Source: Aureispira sp. CCB-E (GTDB lineage: Bacteria; Bacteroidota; Bacteroidia; Chitinophagales; Saprospiraceae). From it: a stretch of 64,000 nucleotides of DNA. The stretch is from positions 3,596,001 through 3,660,000 of the forward strand of contig NZ_CP133671.1 of the NCBI RefSeq assembly GCF_031326345.1. Direction: 5' to 3'. Position 1 is the first letter of the stretch. Each line of letters starts with the position of its first letter. Shown here in pieces: positions 6,664 to 15,531 of this stretch. Both the position numbers and the translations under genes were made by a program. The notes beneath the pieces were generated by a model. It saw only the letters and a program-made list of their open reading frames with translations, ran no database searches and was not told the origin of the DNA.

Positions 6664-8307
6664 ATGGAAACACCTACAAAGATTGACTTAGAATTTAATA
6701 GAAACGAAGATACAAACAAACTAGAGGTTGCTAAAATGCGTCGTATGCTTAAAACCATTGGTTTGGGCGGAGGTCAAATGCGAATTGATAAATTACACAA
6801 AAAGGGTAAAATGACAGCCCGTGAGCGCATCAATTATTTGATTGACGATGATACAGAATTTCTAGAAATAGGTGCTTTTGCTGGGCATGAGATGTATGCA
6901 GATTATGGTGGTTGTCCAGCAGGGGGTGTTGTTGGTGGTATTGGATATATTCGTGGACGTCAATGTATGATTATTGCGAATGATGCTACCGTAAAAGCAG
7001 GGGCATGGTTTCCTATTACAGGAAAGAAAAATTTGCGTTTTCAAGAGATTGCGATGGAAAACCGCTTGCCAACTATTTATTTAGTGGATTCAGCAGGTGT
7101 TTTCTTGCCTATGCAAGATGAGATTTTTGCCGATAAAGAGCACTTTGGGCGTATTTTTCGCAACAATGCTCAAATGTCAAGCCAAGGTATTCCTCAAATT
7201 GCTGCTATTATGGGGAGTTGTGTAGCCGGAGGGGCATATTTGCCAATTATGTCGGATGAGGCGTTGATTGTAGAAGGTACAGGCTCTATTTTCTTGGCAG
7301 GACCTTATTTGGTAAAAGCTGCTATTGGAGAAACGGTTGATCAAGAAACATTGGGGGGGGCTACGACTCAAAGCGAAATTTCTGGTGTAACAGATTATAA
7401 AATGCCAGATGATAAGACTTGCTTGGATACCATCAAAGATTTAGTCGATAAGTTTGGAACATTTGAAACAGCTGGTTTTTCTAGAGAAACACCACAATTG
7501 CCTAAAGAAGATCCTAAAGAGATTTTTGGTATCTTACCTGCAGAGCGTTCTAAACCATACAATAGTAAAGAAATAATAAAGCGTTTGGTGGATAATTCTG
7601 AATTTACAGAATACAAAGAAGGGTATGGAAAAACAATCATCTGTGCTTATGCTCGAATTGATGGTTGGGCTGTTGGGATTGTTGCTAATAATCGCCAAGT
7701 CGTGAAAAGCGCAAAAGGCGAGGTACAGTTTGGTGGAGTGATTTATTCTGACTCTGCTGATAAAGCAGCTCGTTTTATTATGAACTGTAACCAAAAGAAA
7801 ATTCCTTTAGTTTTCTTGCACGATGTAACTGGATTTATGGTTGGTACTCGTTCAGAACATGGTGGAATCATTAAAGATGGGGCAAAAATGGTATCTGCTG
7901 TATCTAATTCTACGGTACCAAAGTTCTCTGTTATCATGGGAAATTCTTATGGTGCAGGAAATTATGCCATGTGTGGCAAAGCTTATGATCCTCGTTTGAT
8001 TGTTGCTTGGCCAACAGCTAAAGTTGCCGTTATGGGTGGTTCGCAAGCCGCCAAGGTTTTGCTCCAAATCCAAACTGCTTCTCAAAAAGCAAAAGGAGAA
8101 GAAGTAACACCAGAAGAGAAAAAGAAATTGTTGGATCAAATCACAGATCGTTACGACAAGCAAACAACACCGTATTATGCGGCTGCTCGTTTGTGGGTAG
8201 ATGCTATTATTGACCCTACAGAAACACGTTTTGTGATCTCTCAAGGAATCGAAGCTGCTAATAATGCACCTGTAGAGAAATTTAATCCAGGTATTATTCA
8301 GACTTAG
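6664..8307 (+). CDS. Acyl-CoA carboxylase carboxyltransferase (beta) subunit, methylcrotonyl-CoA type
   Basis: A 547-residue biotin-dependent carboxyltransferase. It transfers CO2 from carboxybiotin to an acyl-CoA in the cytoplasm. Both crotonase-like halves are present. The N-terminal half has TARERI, GGVVGGIGYIRGRQCMII, NDATVKAGAWFPITGKKNLR, YLVDSAGVFLPMQDEIF and MGSCVAGGAYLPIMSDE. The C-terminal half has NNRQVVKSAKGEVQFGG and GNSYGAGNYAMCGKAYDP. The LPMQDE and AGGAYLP blocks are closer to 3-methylcrotonyl-CoA carboxylase beta (leucine breakdown) than to propionyl-CoA carboxylase. Length is typical. The biotin-carrying alpha subunit is not in the window, so substrate remains unproved. It is transcribed alone and ends at a strong hairpin. 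Confidence 0.85.
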   Translation: METPTKIDLEFNRNEDTNKLEVAKMRRMLKTIGLGGGQMRIDKLHKKGKMTARERINYLIDDDTEFLEIGAFAGHEMYADYGGCPAGGVVGGIGYIRGRQCMIIANDATVKAGAWFPITGKKNLRFQEIAMENRLPTIYLVDSAGVFLPMQDEIFADKEHFGRIFRNNAQMSSQGIPQIAAIMGSCVAGGAYLPIMSDEALIVEGTGSIFLAGPYLVKAAIGETVDQETLGGATTQSEISGVTDYKMPDDKTCLDTIKDLVDKFGTFETAGFSRETPQLPKEDPKEIFGILPAERSKPYNSKEIIKRLVDNSEFTEYKEGYGKTIICAYARIDGWAVGIVANNRQVVKSAKGEVQFGGVIYSDSADKAARFIMNCNQKKIPLVFLHDVTGFMVGTRSEHGGIIKDGAKMVSAVSNSTVPKFSVIMGNSYGAGNYAMCGKAYDPRLIVAWPTAKVAVMGGSQAAKVLLQIQTASQKAKGEEVTPEEKKKLLDQITDRYDKQTTPYYAAARLWVDAIIDPTETRFVISQGIEAANNAPVEKFNPGIIQT

Positions 8308-8334
8308 ATTTTGAAAGTACAGCACTTTAAATTT

Positions 8335-8370
8335 CTGATGGTGAACTATTTGTAAATAGTTCACCATCAG
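8335..8370 (+). terminator. Strong hairpin after the carboxylase gene
   Basis: A near-perfect palindrome of 36 bases, with arms CTGATGGTGAACTATTT and AAATAGTTCACCATCAG around GT, so about 15 pairs in practice with a 6-base loop. It lies 27 bases past the stop and 28 bases before the channel gene. It lacks a long U-tract, so it may stabilise the mRNA 3' end rather than terminate fully. Confidence 0.65.
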
Positions 8371-8397
8371 CATTTATAATATCCTTATAATCCGTTT

Positions 8398-9243
8398 ATG
8401 AATCTACTGAAAAAAATCTTTCTAAATGACAAGATAATTCTTGCCTTGATTTCTATCAATGCTGTGATTATTTTTCTACAAGGTTTTCCAATTAAAACAA
8501 TAGGAGTAGAGGCGCATCATCTGTTTATGTTGATTGATGATATTATCTCTTTTTGTTTTTTGGTAGAGGTGCTTGTCAAAGGGCGCCATTTTGGGTTAAG
8601 AGAGTATTTAAAACCTACTTGGAATAAATTTGATGTTGCCTTAATTTTATTATCGTTGCCTCCTTTAGTTGCACGAATGTTTATTGATTATGAAACGGCA
8701 AACATTGGTTTCTTACTGGTGTTTAGAGTTTTTCGAGTCTTCAAATTCTTCCGATTTATACAATTCTTTCCACAGGTAGAGCATATTTTTAATTCCATAC
8801 GAGAAGCAATGCGTGCTTCTTTTATGGTCTTGATAGGTTTTTTTCTTTTTGTGTTTATCATGTCCATCTTATCGTGCTATATGTATCAAAATATTGCACC
8901 TGAATATTTTGGTGACCCTATTGTTTCCTACTATAGTATGTTCAAAGTGTTTACAATAGAAGGTTGGAATGCGATTCCTGAAGCTATTGCTGAAGGTGGG
9001 AAAGTAAATCTATTACAGGCATTTTTTACCAAGTTGTACTTTATTATAATACTAGTTTTTGGAGGTGTTATCGGGTTGTCAATTGTCAATTCTATTTTTG
9101 TTGACGCGATGGTTAGTGATAATAACGATGAATTGGAAGAGCAGGTAGGGATGATTAAAGAAGATGTAAAAAAACTAGAAAATAAAGTAGATCGCATTTT
9201 AACCTTGTTGGAGGAGCAGAAAAAGTCTCCGCCACAGATTTAA
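8398..9243 (+). CDS. Voltage-gated cation channel, BacNav/CavMr-like, filter TIEGWN
   Basis: A 281-residue six-helix ion channel subunit, expected to form tetramers in the inner membrane. S1-S4 lie at about residues 12-122. S4 carries charges every third position (R110, R113, K116, R119 in RVFRVFKFFRF). The pore loop reads FTIEGWNAIPEA (185-196). S6 ends in GLSIVNSIFVDAM, like the NaChBac family, and the tail (about 244-275, DELEEQVGMIKEDVKKLE) is a coiled coil as in BacNav proteins. The filter T-I-E-G-W (186-190) has Gly where Na+-selective homologues have Ser (TLESW). That Gly is typical of eukaryotic Cav repeats I and III and of the native Ca2+-selective channel CavMr. I therefore infer Ca2+ permeability. 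Confidence 0.85.
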   Translation: MNLLKKIFLNDKIILALISINAVIIFLQGFPIKTIGVEAHHLFMLIDDIISFCFLVEVLVKGRHFGLREYLKPTWNKFDVALILLSLPPLVARMFIDYETANIGFLLVFRVFRVFKFFRFIQFFPQVEHIFNSIREAMRASFMVLIGFFLFVFIMSILSCYMYQNIAPEYFGDPIVSYYSMFKVFTIEGWNAIPEAIAEGGKVNLLQAFFTKLYFIIILVFGGVIGLSIVNSIFVDAMVSDNNDELEEQVGMIKEDVKKLENKVDRILTLLEEQKKSPPQI

Positions 9244-9392
9244 GGCATTTCAATAGTACAGGACTATCTATGTTCATTTTTTCTTGTCGCAACGTTTTTT
9301 CTTTACTATCTTTAGAGGTTTAGGTTTTTAGACGACCTAAATATTAATTTTTCTCCTTGTAGAGAATATAAAATAGATAGAAATAGACAACT

Positions 9393-10277
9393 ATGGAAGC
9401 ATTAAAAGACGCCAATTTGATTATAAACCCTGATGGAAGTATTTACCACTTGGGAATTCGTCCAGAAGATATTGCAGAAACAATTATCCTCGTTGGAGAC
9501 CCGCAGCGAGTAAAAAAAGTAGCTGCGCATTTTGATTCTATTGAATTGACAAAGCAGAAACGAGAATTTATTACCACAACAGGACGAATTGGTAATCAAC
9601 GAATTACCTGTTTGGCTAGTGGGATAGGAGTGGATAATATTGACATTGTAGTCAATGAATTGGATGCGTTGGTAAATGTCGATTTCAAAACTAGGACTTT
9701 TAAAGAAGAACACACGGCTTTGAAGTTGATTCGCCTAGGAACTTCTGGAGCTATCCGAAAAGATATTCCTGTAGAAAGTTTCGTTGTAGCGGATTATGGG
9801 ATAGGATTTGATGGTTTGATGCTCTTTTATAAACAGTATCTCAATGAGAGAACGAAGGGATTGAAGCGAGATTTTAATGCTTTTTTAGATAACTTAAATT
9901 TCGACTTTCCAATTCCTCCAACTTACAGCAGTGCTTCTCAATCATTGATTGATTTGTTTCAAGCACCAGAATGGAAACATGGAATTACGGCGACTGCAAC
10001 TGGATTTTATGCGCCACAAAATAGAACCATTAGAGCGGAGAGTATTGTGCCTGAATTGTTTGATTTGCTGGAACCATTTTCTTATGATAACTTAAATGTA
10101 ACAAATTTGGAGATGGAAACATCTGCAATTTATGGTCTAGCAAGTGTCTTGGGGCACAAAGCATTGGCTTTGAATGTTATCCTTGCCAACCGCCCAACAG
10201 GAGCTTTTGCAACAGCACCAAAGGAATTGGAAAAGAAACTGATTCGTTCGTTCTTTGAAGTATATTTAGGAGCGTAG
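9393..10277 (+). CDS. Nucleoside phosphorylase (uridine phosphorylase-like)
   Basis: A 294-residue member of the PNP/UDP phosphorylase family. It cleaves a nucleoside with phosphate to base plus ribose-1-phosphate in the cytoplasm. Visible motifs are VGDPQRVKKVA (phosphate-binding loop near residue 33), TTTGRIG and ASGIGVDN, RLGTSGAIRKDIP (about 114-126) and NLEMETSAIYGLASVLG (about 247-263), where the family's Met-Glu contacts the ribose. The insertion after GIGFDGLMLFY and the overall length fit uridine phosphorylase-like proteins. Substrate (uridine or a purine nucleoside) cannot be told by eye. It is transcribed alone and ends at a clear terminator. Confidence 0.8.
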   Translation: MEALKDANLIINPDGSIYHLGIRPEDIAETIILVGDPQRVKKVAAHFDSIELTKQKREFITTTGRIGNQRITCLASGIGVDNIDIVVNELDALVNVDFKTRTFKEEHTALKLIRLGTSGAIRKDIPVESFVVADYGIGFDGLMLFYKQYLNERTKGLKRDFNAFLDNLNFDFPIPPTYSSASQSLIDLFQAPEWKHGITATATGFYAPQNRTIRAESIVPELFDLLEPFSYDNLNVTNLEMETSAIYGLASVLGHKALALNVILANRPTGAFATAPKELEKKLIRSFFEVYLGA

Positions 10278-10326
10278 TTGAGCTTACTACCCATACATAA
10301 TAAACAAAATATTAAGACAAAAAACT

Positions 10327-10371
10327 TATAGCCGAATGATCAAATAATTATGGTCATTCGGCTATATTTTT
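10327..10371. terminator. Intrinsic terminator after the nucleoside phosphorylase gene
   Basis: Arms TATAGCCGAATGA (10327-10339) and TCATTCGGCTATA (10354-10366), 13 perfect pairs, followed by TTTTT. It lies between two convergent genes and could serve both. Confidence 0.85.
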
Positions 10372-10415
10372 GATATATCACGCAAATAGTTAGCGGTATG
10401 GCTAATTTGGTCGGA

Positions 10416-11462
10416 TTAGTTAGAAATTTTCTTTCTCAAAACATTTTTGCCCAATTTAAAAGCCTCATAAGAAAGTTTGGCAACAGTTGCTGTTCTACGA
10501 CCTATAGAATTAGAACTTTCTGTGCGCATCATTTGCCATTCGTTGATGGGTTCCTGTTGTGTGATTTTTTTATCTAAATACTGAGCAATATTTTGAATTG
10601 CAGTTTTAGCTTCAGGAATATATTGCCAGAAAAAATGCCATACATGAGACATCCCGTCTTCTATCATTAAGGTCACATCGGAATCTTTCATGGCAGCAAA
10701 TGCGGCAAAACGCACTGCATCACTTAATAAAATTTCCTCTGTCCCTACCTGTATTAATATGGGAGGCAAATCAGACAAATCACCAAATAAAGGAGAGACA
10801 AAAGGGTGCTCTAAAGGCGTATTTCCTGCATACCATTGTCCCCATTCTCTTGCTTTGGCAACGTCTAAAATAGGATCTTTTTCTGGGTTAGAAAGGGCAG
10901 AATCGCCAGAAACAGTTAAGTCAGTCCAAGGAGATATAACAACAGCAGCTAGAGGATTTTCTAAACCCATTTTTTTTATTTTTAGCAATGTTGACAATGT
11001 TAGACCACCACCTGCTGAGTCTCCCATCAAGATAATGTCTTTGGGATTAAAATGCTCCTTTTCTATCAACCATAAGTAAGCTTTTATGGCATCATTCAAT
11101 GCTGCTGGATAGGTGTGTTCAGGAGCTAAACGATAATTGATGGCAATGTGTGGAATACCTGTCTCAGAAGCGATTTTGCCAATTAAACCAGCATGACTTT
11201 TGATAGAACCAGAAGTATATCCACCTCCGTGTAAATACAAAACGATTTTATGGGCATATTTTGATTTTCTTGGAATAAATCGTGCGGCTTCTACTCCCTC
11301 TATATTGAAGTATTTGACTTTGACTGATTTAGGACAAGGAACACGGCTGAAAATTTTTTCTTTTTCTGCCCTGAAAACGGTGTGATTGTCCATTAATTTA
11401 AACGCACGACTTTTTAACTTTCGCAAGAAAAAAGTTGCCATCTTCGCCTGTACTGTTGCCAT
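10416..11462 (-). CDS. Alpha/beta hydrolase, hormone-sensitive-lipase-type esterase
   Basis: A 348-residue esterase. The oxyanion motif HGGGYTSGS (about residues 78-86), the nucleophile elbow GDSAGGG (about 146-152) and the histidine in GMSHVWHFF (about 265-273) place it in the HSL (acetyl esterase/lipase) family. The acid motif, usually DxLxDD, reads EEILLSDA here, so Glu probably replaces the catalytic Asp; this occurs in some family members. No signal peptide is present, so it is cytoplasmic. An N-terminal basic stretch (FFLRKLKSRAFK) may be a loose cap. It is transcribed leftward and alone. Substrate unknown, probably short-chain esters. Confidence 0.8.
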   Translation of the reverse strand: MATVQAKMATFFLRKLKSRAFKLMDNHTVFRAEKEKIFSRVPCPKSVKVKYFNIEGVEAARFIPRKSKYAHKIVLYLHGGGYTSGSIKSHAGLIGKIASETGIPHIAINYRLAPEHTYPAALNDAIKAYLWLIEKEHFNPKDIILMGDSAGGGLTLSTLLKIKKMGLENPLAAVVISPWTDLTVSGDSALSNPEKDPILDVAKAREWGQWYAGNTPLEHPFVSPLFGDLSDLPPILIQVGTEEILLSDAVRFAAFAAMKDSDVTLMIEDGMSHVWHFFWQYIPEAKTAIQNIAQYLDKKITQQEPINEWQMMRTESSNSIGRRTATVAKLSYEAFKLGKNVLRKKISN

Positions 11463-12168
11463 CTTCTTTTTTTTGATTAAAAAATTCCCCTTTCTCCTTC
11501 GTTAGGAAAAAAAAAGGATAGATATTGAAAGTAGGAATATGGTTAGTATTGGTGAGGGGATGGTGAGATATTGAAAGCGGACGGATAAAATTAGGAAAAA
11601 CTTTGAACTTAAACAAATGTTAATAAATGATAAATTTAATAATAACCACTAGTGCTAGGTTTATTTGTTTCTTAATATGCTTTTTGAAATTTAGTTATCA
11701 ATGGGTTGGTTTTTAACTGATTGTTATTGGTTTATGTGCTGAGTTCATGAGGGTAAATATGACATATAACAAAGTTTTTTATTATTTATAGTTGCAATCG
11801 GAGATAAGCTCAAAACGCTACCCCAATAGTTCACATATTGAGAAATGTGTCTACAAAAGTTAATTTTATACGAGCTAGATCGCCGAAATAAGTTTGTATC
11901 TTAAGTTCCAAAACCTGTTGTGTCAACTAAATGAAAACTTTTTGCTATAACAAAATGTTATATGTCATATAAATCACCTCTATACCTGACTAACTAAACA
12001 ATATAATGGGGCAAAAAACCTTGATTTTTAAGGATATAAAATTTAAGTATGTTTTAACTAATTGTCAAAGTATTAACAAGTTTTTAAAAAAAAGTGTATC
12101 TTGGACATAGAAAAGAGCATTAAAGATATTATTACTTCCCCTTATAGTTTTAAAACTTTGTAATTAAA
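11463..12168. other. 706-base divergent intergenic region with a 15-bp inverted repeat
   Basis: No gene is visible. A perfect 15-bp inverted pair, ATATGACATATAACA (11758-11772) and TGTTATATGTCATAT (11956-11970), brackets about 183 bases. TAAGTTTG at 11889-11896 fits a -7 promoter box pointing to the OmpA-family gene. The size and the paired sites suggest a regulated region between the esterase and OmpA-family genes. Confidence 0.45.
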
Positions 12169-13341
12169 ATGAGAAATCATAGCAGATTTGCAACAGTTTT
12201 TTGCTTTTTAGGCTTGTTGTTATGTAGCCTGTCCCAAGCAAATGCCGCTCCTCAAACATCAGAAGCAGATTATACCGACTATCTGCCTAAATACCGAACT
12301 TTATCAGATGATTTTCTCATCTCCAAAATAGATTACACTGAAAACAATATGGTGGTTTTTTTTCGATATGTAGCCAATGCGGACAATGACATAGTCGGCT
12401 TTTATGGTGCGGGCAAAGACCAATCTTGGAAATTAACAACTTCGACACGTTCAGAAACCTCTTCAGCTTATACAATTACTAGAGCTGCAACAGTTAAAAA
12501 TATTCGATTAAACGACGAGGCGAAAGTTGTAGAGCTGGCAGCTAACGAAAGCCAAAAAGTAAATGCTCAAAAGGGAGATGTAATTACTTGTGAAGTGCAC
12601 TTTGAAATGATGCCTCGTTCTGTACGAACAGTGCATTTGATAGGAGGTGATTTGGATGAAGATGGGACACAACGATTCAATTGCAATGATATTCTTCTAA
12701 AGACCAAGGATAGCAAAATTTTAGGAACAGAAACGCAAATGGAAGCAGTTATCCAACGTTTTTACAGTCAACAAGAAAAGGTTAATTATCCAGATATTAA
12801 TAATGCAACAACGTTAGCCGAAGAATCTACTTTTGACAAAAAAAATAAAACGGAACAAGTAGTTGAAAATCCTTTGGCAAAATCGCTAGAACCGATTGAT
12901 TATATGCCTAAAAAAATGGCTTCTATAGAAGATTTAGCTTGCAATGAGCGTGTGATTCTTTCCAATATCTATTTTCATGATAATAAAGCTGAATTTGTGG
13001 GACGTATAAAAGCGATGAAAACAATTAACATGATTGTTGATTATTTGACTTTTCATCCCAAAGCAAAAATTGTATTACATGGTCACACAGATATTTTTGG
13101 AAATGCTTTCAAAAATTTAGAACTTTCTCAAAAGCGTGTATTTACGGTAAAGCGCACTATAATGAGCAAAGGAATTGATGCCAATCGTATCATTACAATT
13201 CATCATGGAGGGGCGCAACCATTGATTCAATATAAAAATGGTGGCGAAATGAATCGCCGAGTTGAAGCAGAAGTACTGTGTTCTGGTAAAGTAAAAAATA
13301 CTACTTTAGAAGCAGTCAAACCAGATACTGCTGAGCAATAG
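12169..13341 (+). CDS. OmpA-family outer-membrane / peptidoglycan-binding protein
   Basis: A 390-residue exported protein. A signal peptide (residues 1-26, ending SQANA) leads to an unrecognised beta-rich N-terminal domain. A polar linker around 205-230 is followed by an OmpA-like domain at about 257-375. That domain shows LSNIYFHDNKAEF, VLHGHTDIFGN, LELSQKRVFTVKRTI, GIDANRI and NRRVEAEV, including the Asp and Arg that hold diaminopimelate of peptidoglycan. It probably links the outer membrane or a periplasmic complex to the wall. It has a long upstream control region and its own terminator. Confidence 0.8.
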   Translation: MRNHSRFATVFCFLGLLLCSLSQANAAPQTSEADYTDYLPKYRTLSDDFLISKIDYTENNMVVFFRYVANADNDIVGFYGAGKDQSWKLTTSTRSETSSAYTITRAATVKNIRLNDEAKVVELAANESQKVNAQKGDVITCEVHFEMMPRSVRTVHLIGGDLDEDGTQRFNCNDILLKTKDSKILGTETQMEAVIQRFYSQQEKVNYPDINNATTLAEESTFDKKNKTEQVVENPLAKSLEPIDYMPKKMASIEDLACNERVILSNIYFHDNKAEFVGRIKAMKTINMIVDYLTFHPKAKIVLHGHTDIFGNAFKNLELSQKRVFTVKRTIMSKGIDANRIITIHHGGAQPLIQYKNGGEMNRRVEAEVLCSGKVKNTTLEAVKPDTAEQ

Positions 13342-13378
13342 GATATAGAGACATTATCAACGTCTTATAAATAGATAG

Positions 13379-13416
13379 GAGCTAAGAGTAATAATTTTAC
13401 TCTTAGCTCTTTTTTA
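13379..13416 (+). terminator. Intrinsic terminator after the OmpA-family gene
   Basis: Perfect 13-bp stem GAGCTAAGAGTAA / TTACTCTTAGCTC with loop TAATT, followed by TTTTTT. Confidence 0.9.
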
Positions 13417-13578
13417 TGATTTTACACTTCATCTTTATCTCTTGATAAAGAGTAATATTTAGATGTCGCTTTAAGTTTTTGAATTCCTTTTCGGGGCTTT
13501 GGAATAGCCTATTATACCAACATTTTTCCTTAATAGAAAGTATAGATTTACAGAGTAGAGGCTCTTAAATAATGCATT

Positions 13579-15141
13579 ATGAATATAATTAATCTAATAA
13601 TTACTTTTACTTTATTATGTGTGGTTGCTTTGAAAGGGCAAGATTCAATAAAAAAAATAAGCCTTTTTGAGGCTGCTTCAAAAAATGAAATTTTAGATGT
13701 TTATCTGTACACTCAATTGTACAAAACGGGGCAAAAGCTTTATGAAGTAGATTCTATCTATCAGCAGCTTAACAATGAGATAGAACAAGAAAATTTAAAG
13801 ATAATTAATACGATTGCTTATGCAAGAGCTATTGATAAGTTAGGAAATCATGACAGAGCATTGGATCTATTAGTTGCTATAAATTCTAAATTAGATTTAT
13901 ATCCTGCTATTGTTCAATCTGAATACTTTTGTACTATGGGAAGCATCGCTTTGCGCTCTATGCATCCCGAATTTGCTACCAAGCAATATCGAAAGAGTTT
14001 GGATTTGATTATTGATTCGAGTAATGTACCTAAAGAAATTATTCAAGATAAAATTATTAGAATAGGGGTTGGTTTGAATGCCTCTTTAAAACACCAAGCG
14101 GCTAAAATAACTTTTGAAAGAGCTAAGGTGTATGAACAGCTATTGGGGCAGAATAGAAATTCGCTGTATCTAAAATTGAATATGGCACTAACGAATAGCT
14201 ATTTGGGAAAAAATGAAGTAGCAAAAAGTTATCTATTAGATGCTTTGGGGATAATAAAAAAAAATAAAGACAATTTTGCAGAATTAAGAACGTATGGGAA
14301 TATTGCAGATATTTATTTGAAACAGGATTCGTTTGAGCTCGCTAAAAAATTCTACTATCAAGGTTTAATTAAAGCAGCGCAAAATGGCTTTAAGTTGGAT
14401 GTGTTTCGGTTTCAATATGCGTTGAGTGATCTTTATTACAAAAACAAGCAACTGGATAGTGCTTATATACACCTTAAAGTAGCAGATAGTATCCGCAATC
14501 ATTATAATACCAATATCGTATCTGAAAAAATTGTAGAAATGGATCTCTTTCATAAGATTCAGCGAGAGGAGTTGGAAAAAGAAATGAATGCCAAATTATT
14601 AAAATTAGAAGCAGAAAAAAAGAAGGTACTCTTCTTCTTTTGCATTTTACTAGTTATAGGGTGCCTAATTTTGTCTAGACAATTGGTTTTGCTTAGAGAG
14701 AAAAATAAATTTTTGCTAAAAGAGCAACTGAAATCAATACAGATAGAAAAAGAGCCTGTTCATTCAAAGCGGATAATTTCGAAGACAATGGATTATTCTC
14801 AAATAATAGAGACGCTTGAAGAAGTAATTGATAAAAACGAAATACATAAAGATAGAGGTCTAACATTAGAAAAGTTAGCCAAAAAAATAAACACCAATAG
14901 AACCTATCTTTCAGATGCTATCAACTCTCATTATCAAAAAACTTTTAGTCAATGGATTAATGAACTTCGTGTTTTGGAATCTAAGAAAATGTTAGCTTCA
15001 TCGGATTTTGACCATTACAGCATAGAAGGAATTGCTAAAGAGGTAGGCTTTGCTTCTATATCTACCTTTAATGCCAATTTCAAAAAGATTACGGGGCTAA
15101 CCCCTTCCTATTTCAGAAAAAATCGCTCTACACCTATTTAA
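13579..15141 (+). CDS. Membrane-bound TPR sensor with AraC-type DNA-binding domain
   Basis: A 520-residue one-component regulator of a type common in Bacteroidota. A signal peptide or anchor (residues 1-20) precedes a helical periplasmic region of TPR-like repeats (about 30-320). One membrane helix lies near 350-368 (LFFFCILLVIGCLILS). The cytoplasmic C-terminus (about 410-517) is an AraC HTH pair, with LTLEKLAKKINTNRTYLSDA and GIAKEVGFASISTFNANFK followed by GLTPSYFRK. The likely logic is that a ligand outside alters DNA binding inside. It lies directly upstream of the GH19 chitinase in the same direction, with a 390-base control region between, so the chitinase is the obvious candidate target. 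Confidence 0.8.
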   Translation: MNIINLIITFTLLCVVALKGQDSIKKISLFEAASKNEILDVYLYTQLYKTGQKLYEVDSIYQQLNNEIEQENLKIINTIAYARAIDKLGNHDRALDLLVAINSKLDLYPAIVQSEYFCTMGSIALRSMHPEFATKQYRKSLDLIIDSSNVPKEIIQDKIIRIGVGLNASLKHQAAKITFERAKVYEQLLGQNRNSLYLKLNMALTNSYLGKNEVAKSYLLDALGIIKKNKDNFAELRTYGNIADIYLKQDSFELAKKFYYQGLIKAAQNGFKLDVFRFQYALSDLYYKNKQLDSAYIHLKVADSIRNHYNTNIVSEKIVEMDLFHKIQREELEKEMNAKLLKLEAEKKKVLFFFCILLVIGCLILSRQLVLLREKNKFLLKEQLKSIQIEKEPVHSKRIISKTMDYSQIIETLEEVIDKNEIHKDRGLTLEKLAKKINTNRTYLSDAINSHYQKTFSQWINELRVLESKKMLASSDFDHYSIEGIAKEVGFASISTFNANFKKITGLTPSYFRKNRSTPI

Positions 15142-15235
15142 GTGTTATGTAAAAGACTATCTTTTTGCCGAATTGAACAAATAGGTAGTCGATTGACCAA
15201 TTGAATGTACTTGTTAACCAGTTGATTGTGTTTTT

Positions 15236-15267
15236 TTTGCTTGATTTCTATTTCTAGGGTACATTTG
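15236..15267 (+). promoter_or_regulatory. Bacteroidota-type promoter upstream of the chitinase gene
   Basis: TTTG at 15236-15239, 20 bases, then TACATTTG at 15260-15267. This matches the published TTTG-N19-21-TAnnTTTG sigma consensus in sequence and spacing. It predicts transcription from about 15275, giving a leader of about 255 bases. Confidence 0.6.
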
Positions 15268-15308
15268 TCTTGTATTAGTGATTTTTAAAAATAGAAATAA
15301 TATAAATT

Positions 15309-15419
15309 ATGGCAACGGTTAGACAAAGTTCAAACAGTAAATCTTATTTAACTAAAATAAGAAGAAGTATTTTTTTTATTTTTTTTCTCTTAAAAGGGAC
15401 TAACGTACTATTTTTTTGA
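15309..15419 (+). CDS. Possible 36-residue leader peptide
   Basis: ATG GCA ACG ... TGA encodes 36 residues with a basic start (MATVRQSSNSKSYLTKIRRS) and a hydrophobic end (IFFIFFLLKGTNVLFF). It begins about 35 bases after the predicted transcription start and ends 112 bases before the chitinase ATG. It could be a membrane microprotein, a translated leader, or chance. Position downstream of a good promoter is the only support. Confidence 0.3.
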   Translation: MATVRQSSNSKSYLTKIRRSIFFIFFLLKGTNVLFF

Positions 15420-15531
15420 AGGTACTGAATTCTCATAAAAATGAACAAGTAATTCCTTTTCTAAAGCAATGATTTGGAGAATTGTATAGGGGAAGATCAA
15501 TTAAGATTATAAAAGAATAAAGAAGAAAATC

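Larger units (their letters stand above)
15142..15531. other. 390-base region upstream of the chitinase gene
   Basis: This region contains the promoter at 15236-15267, a possible 36-codon leader ORF (15309-15419), and about 110 further bases of A-rich leader before the chitinase ATG. It is the likely target of the AraC-type regulator encoded upstream. Confidence 0.5.

Noticed and set aside
7852-8373. 173-codon open frame opposite the carboxylase gene and its terminator
   Set aside because: It reads through the terminator hairpin and is composition-driven; no motif.
11398-11616. 72-codon open frame upstream of the esterase start
   Set aside because: It overlaps the esterase start on the same strand in another frame, and its translation is low complexity.
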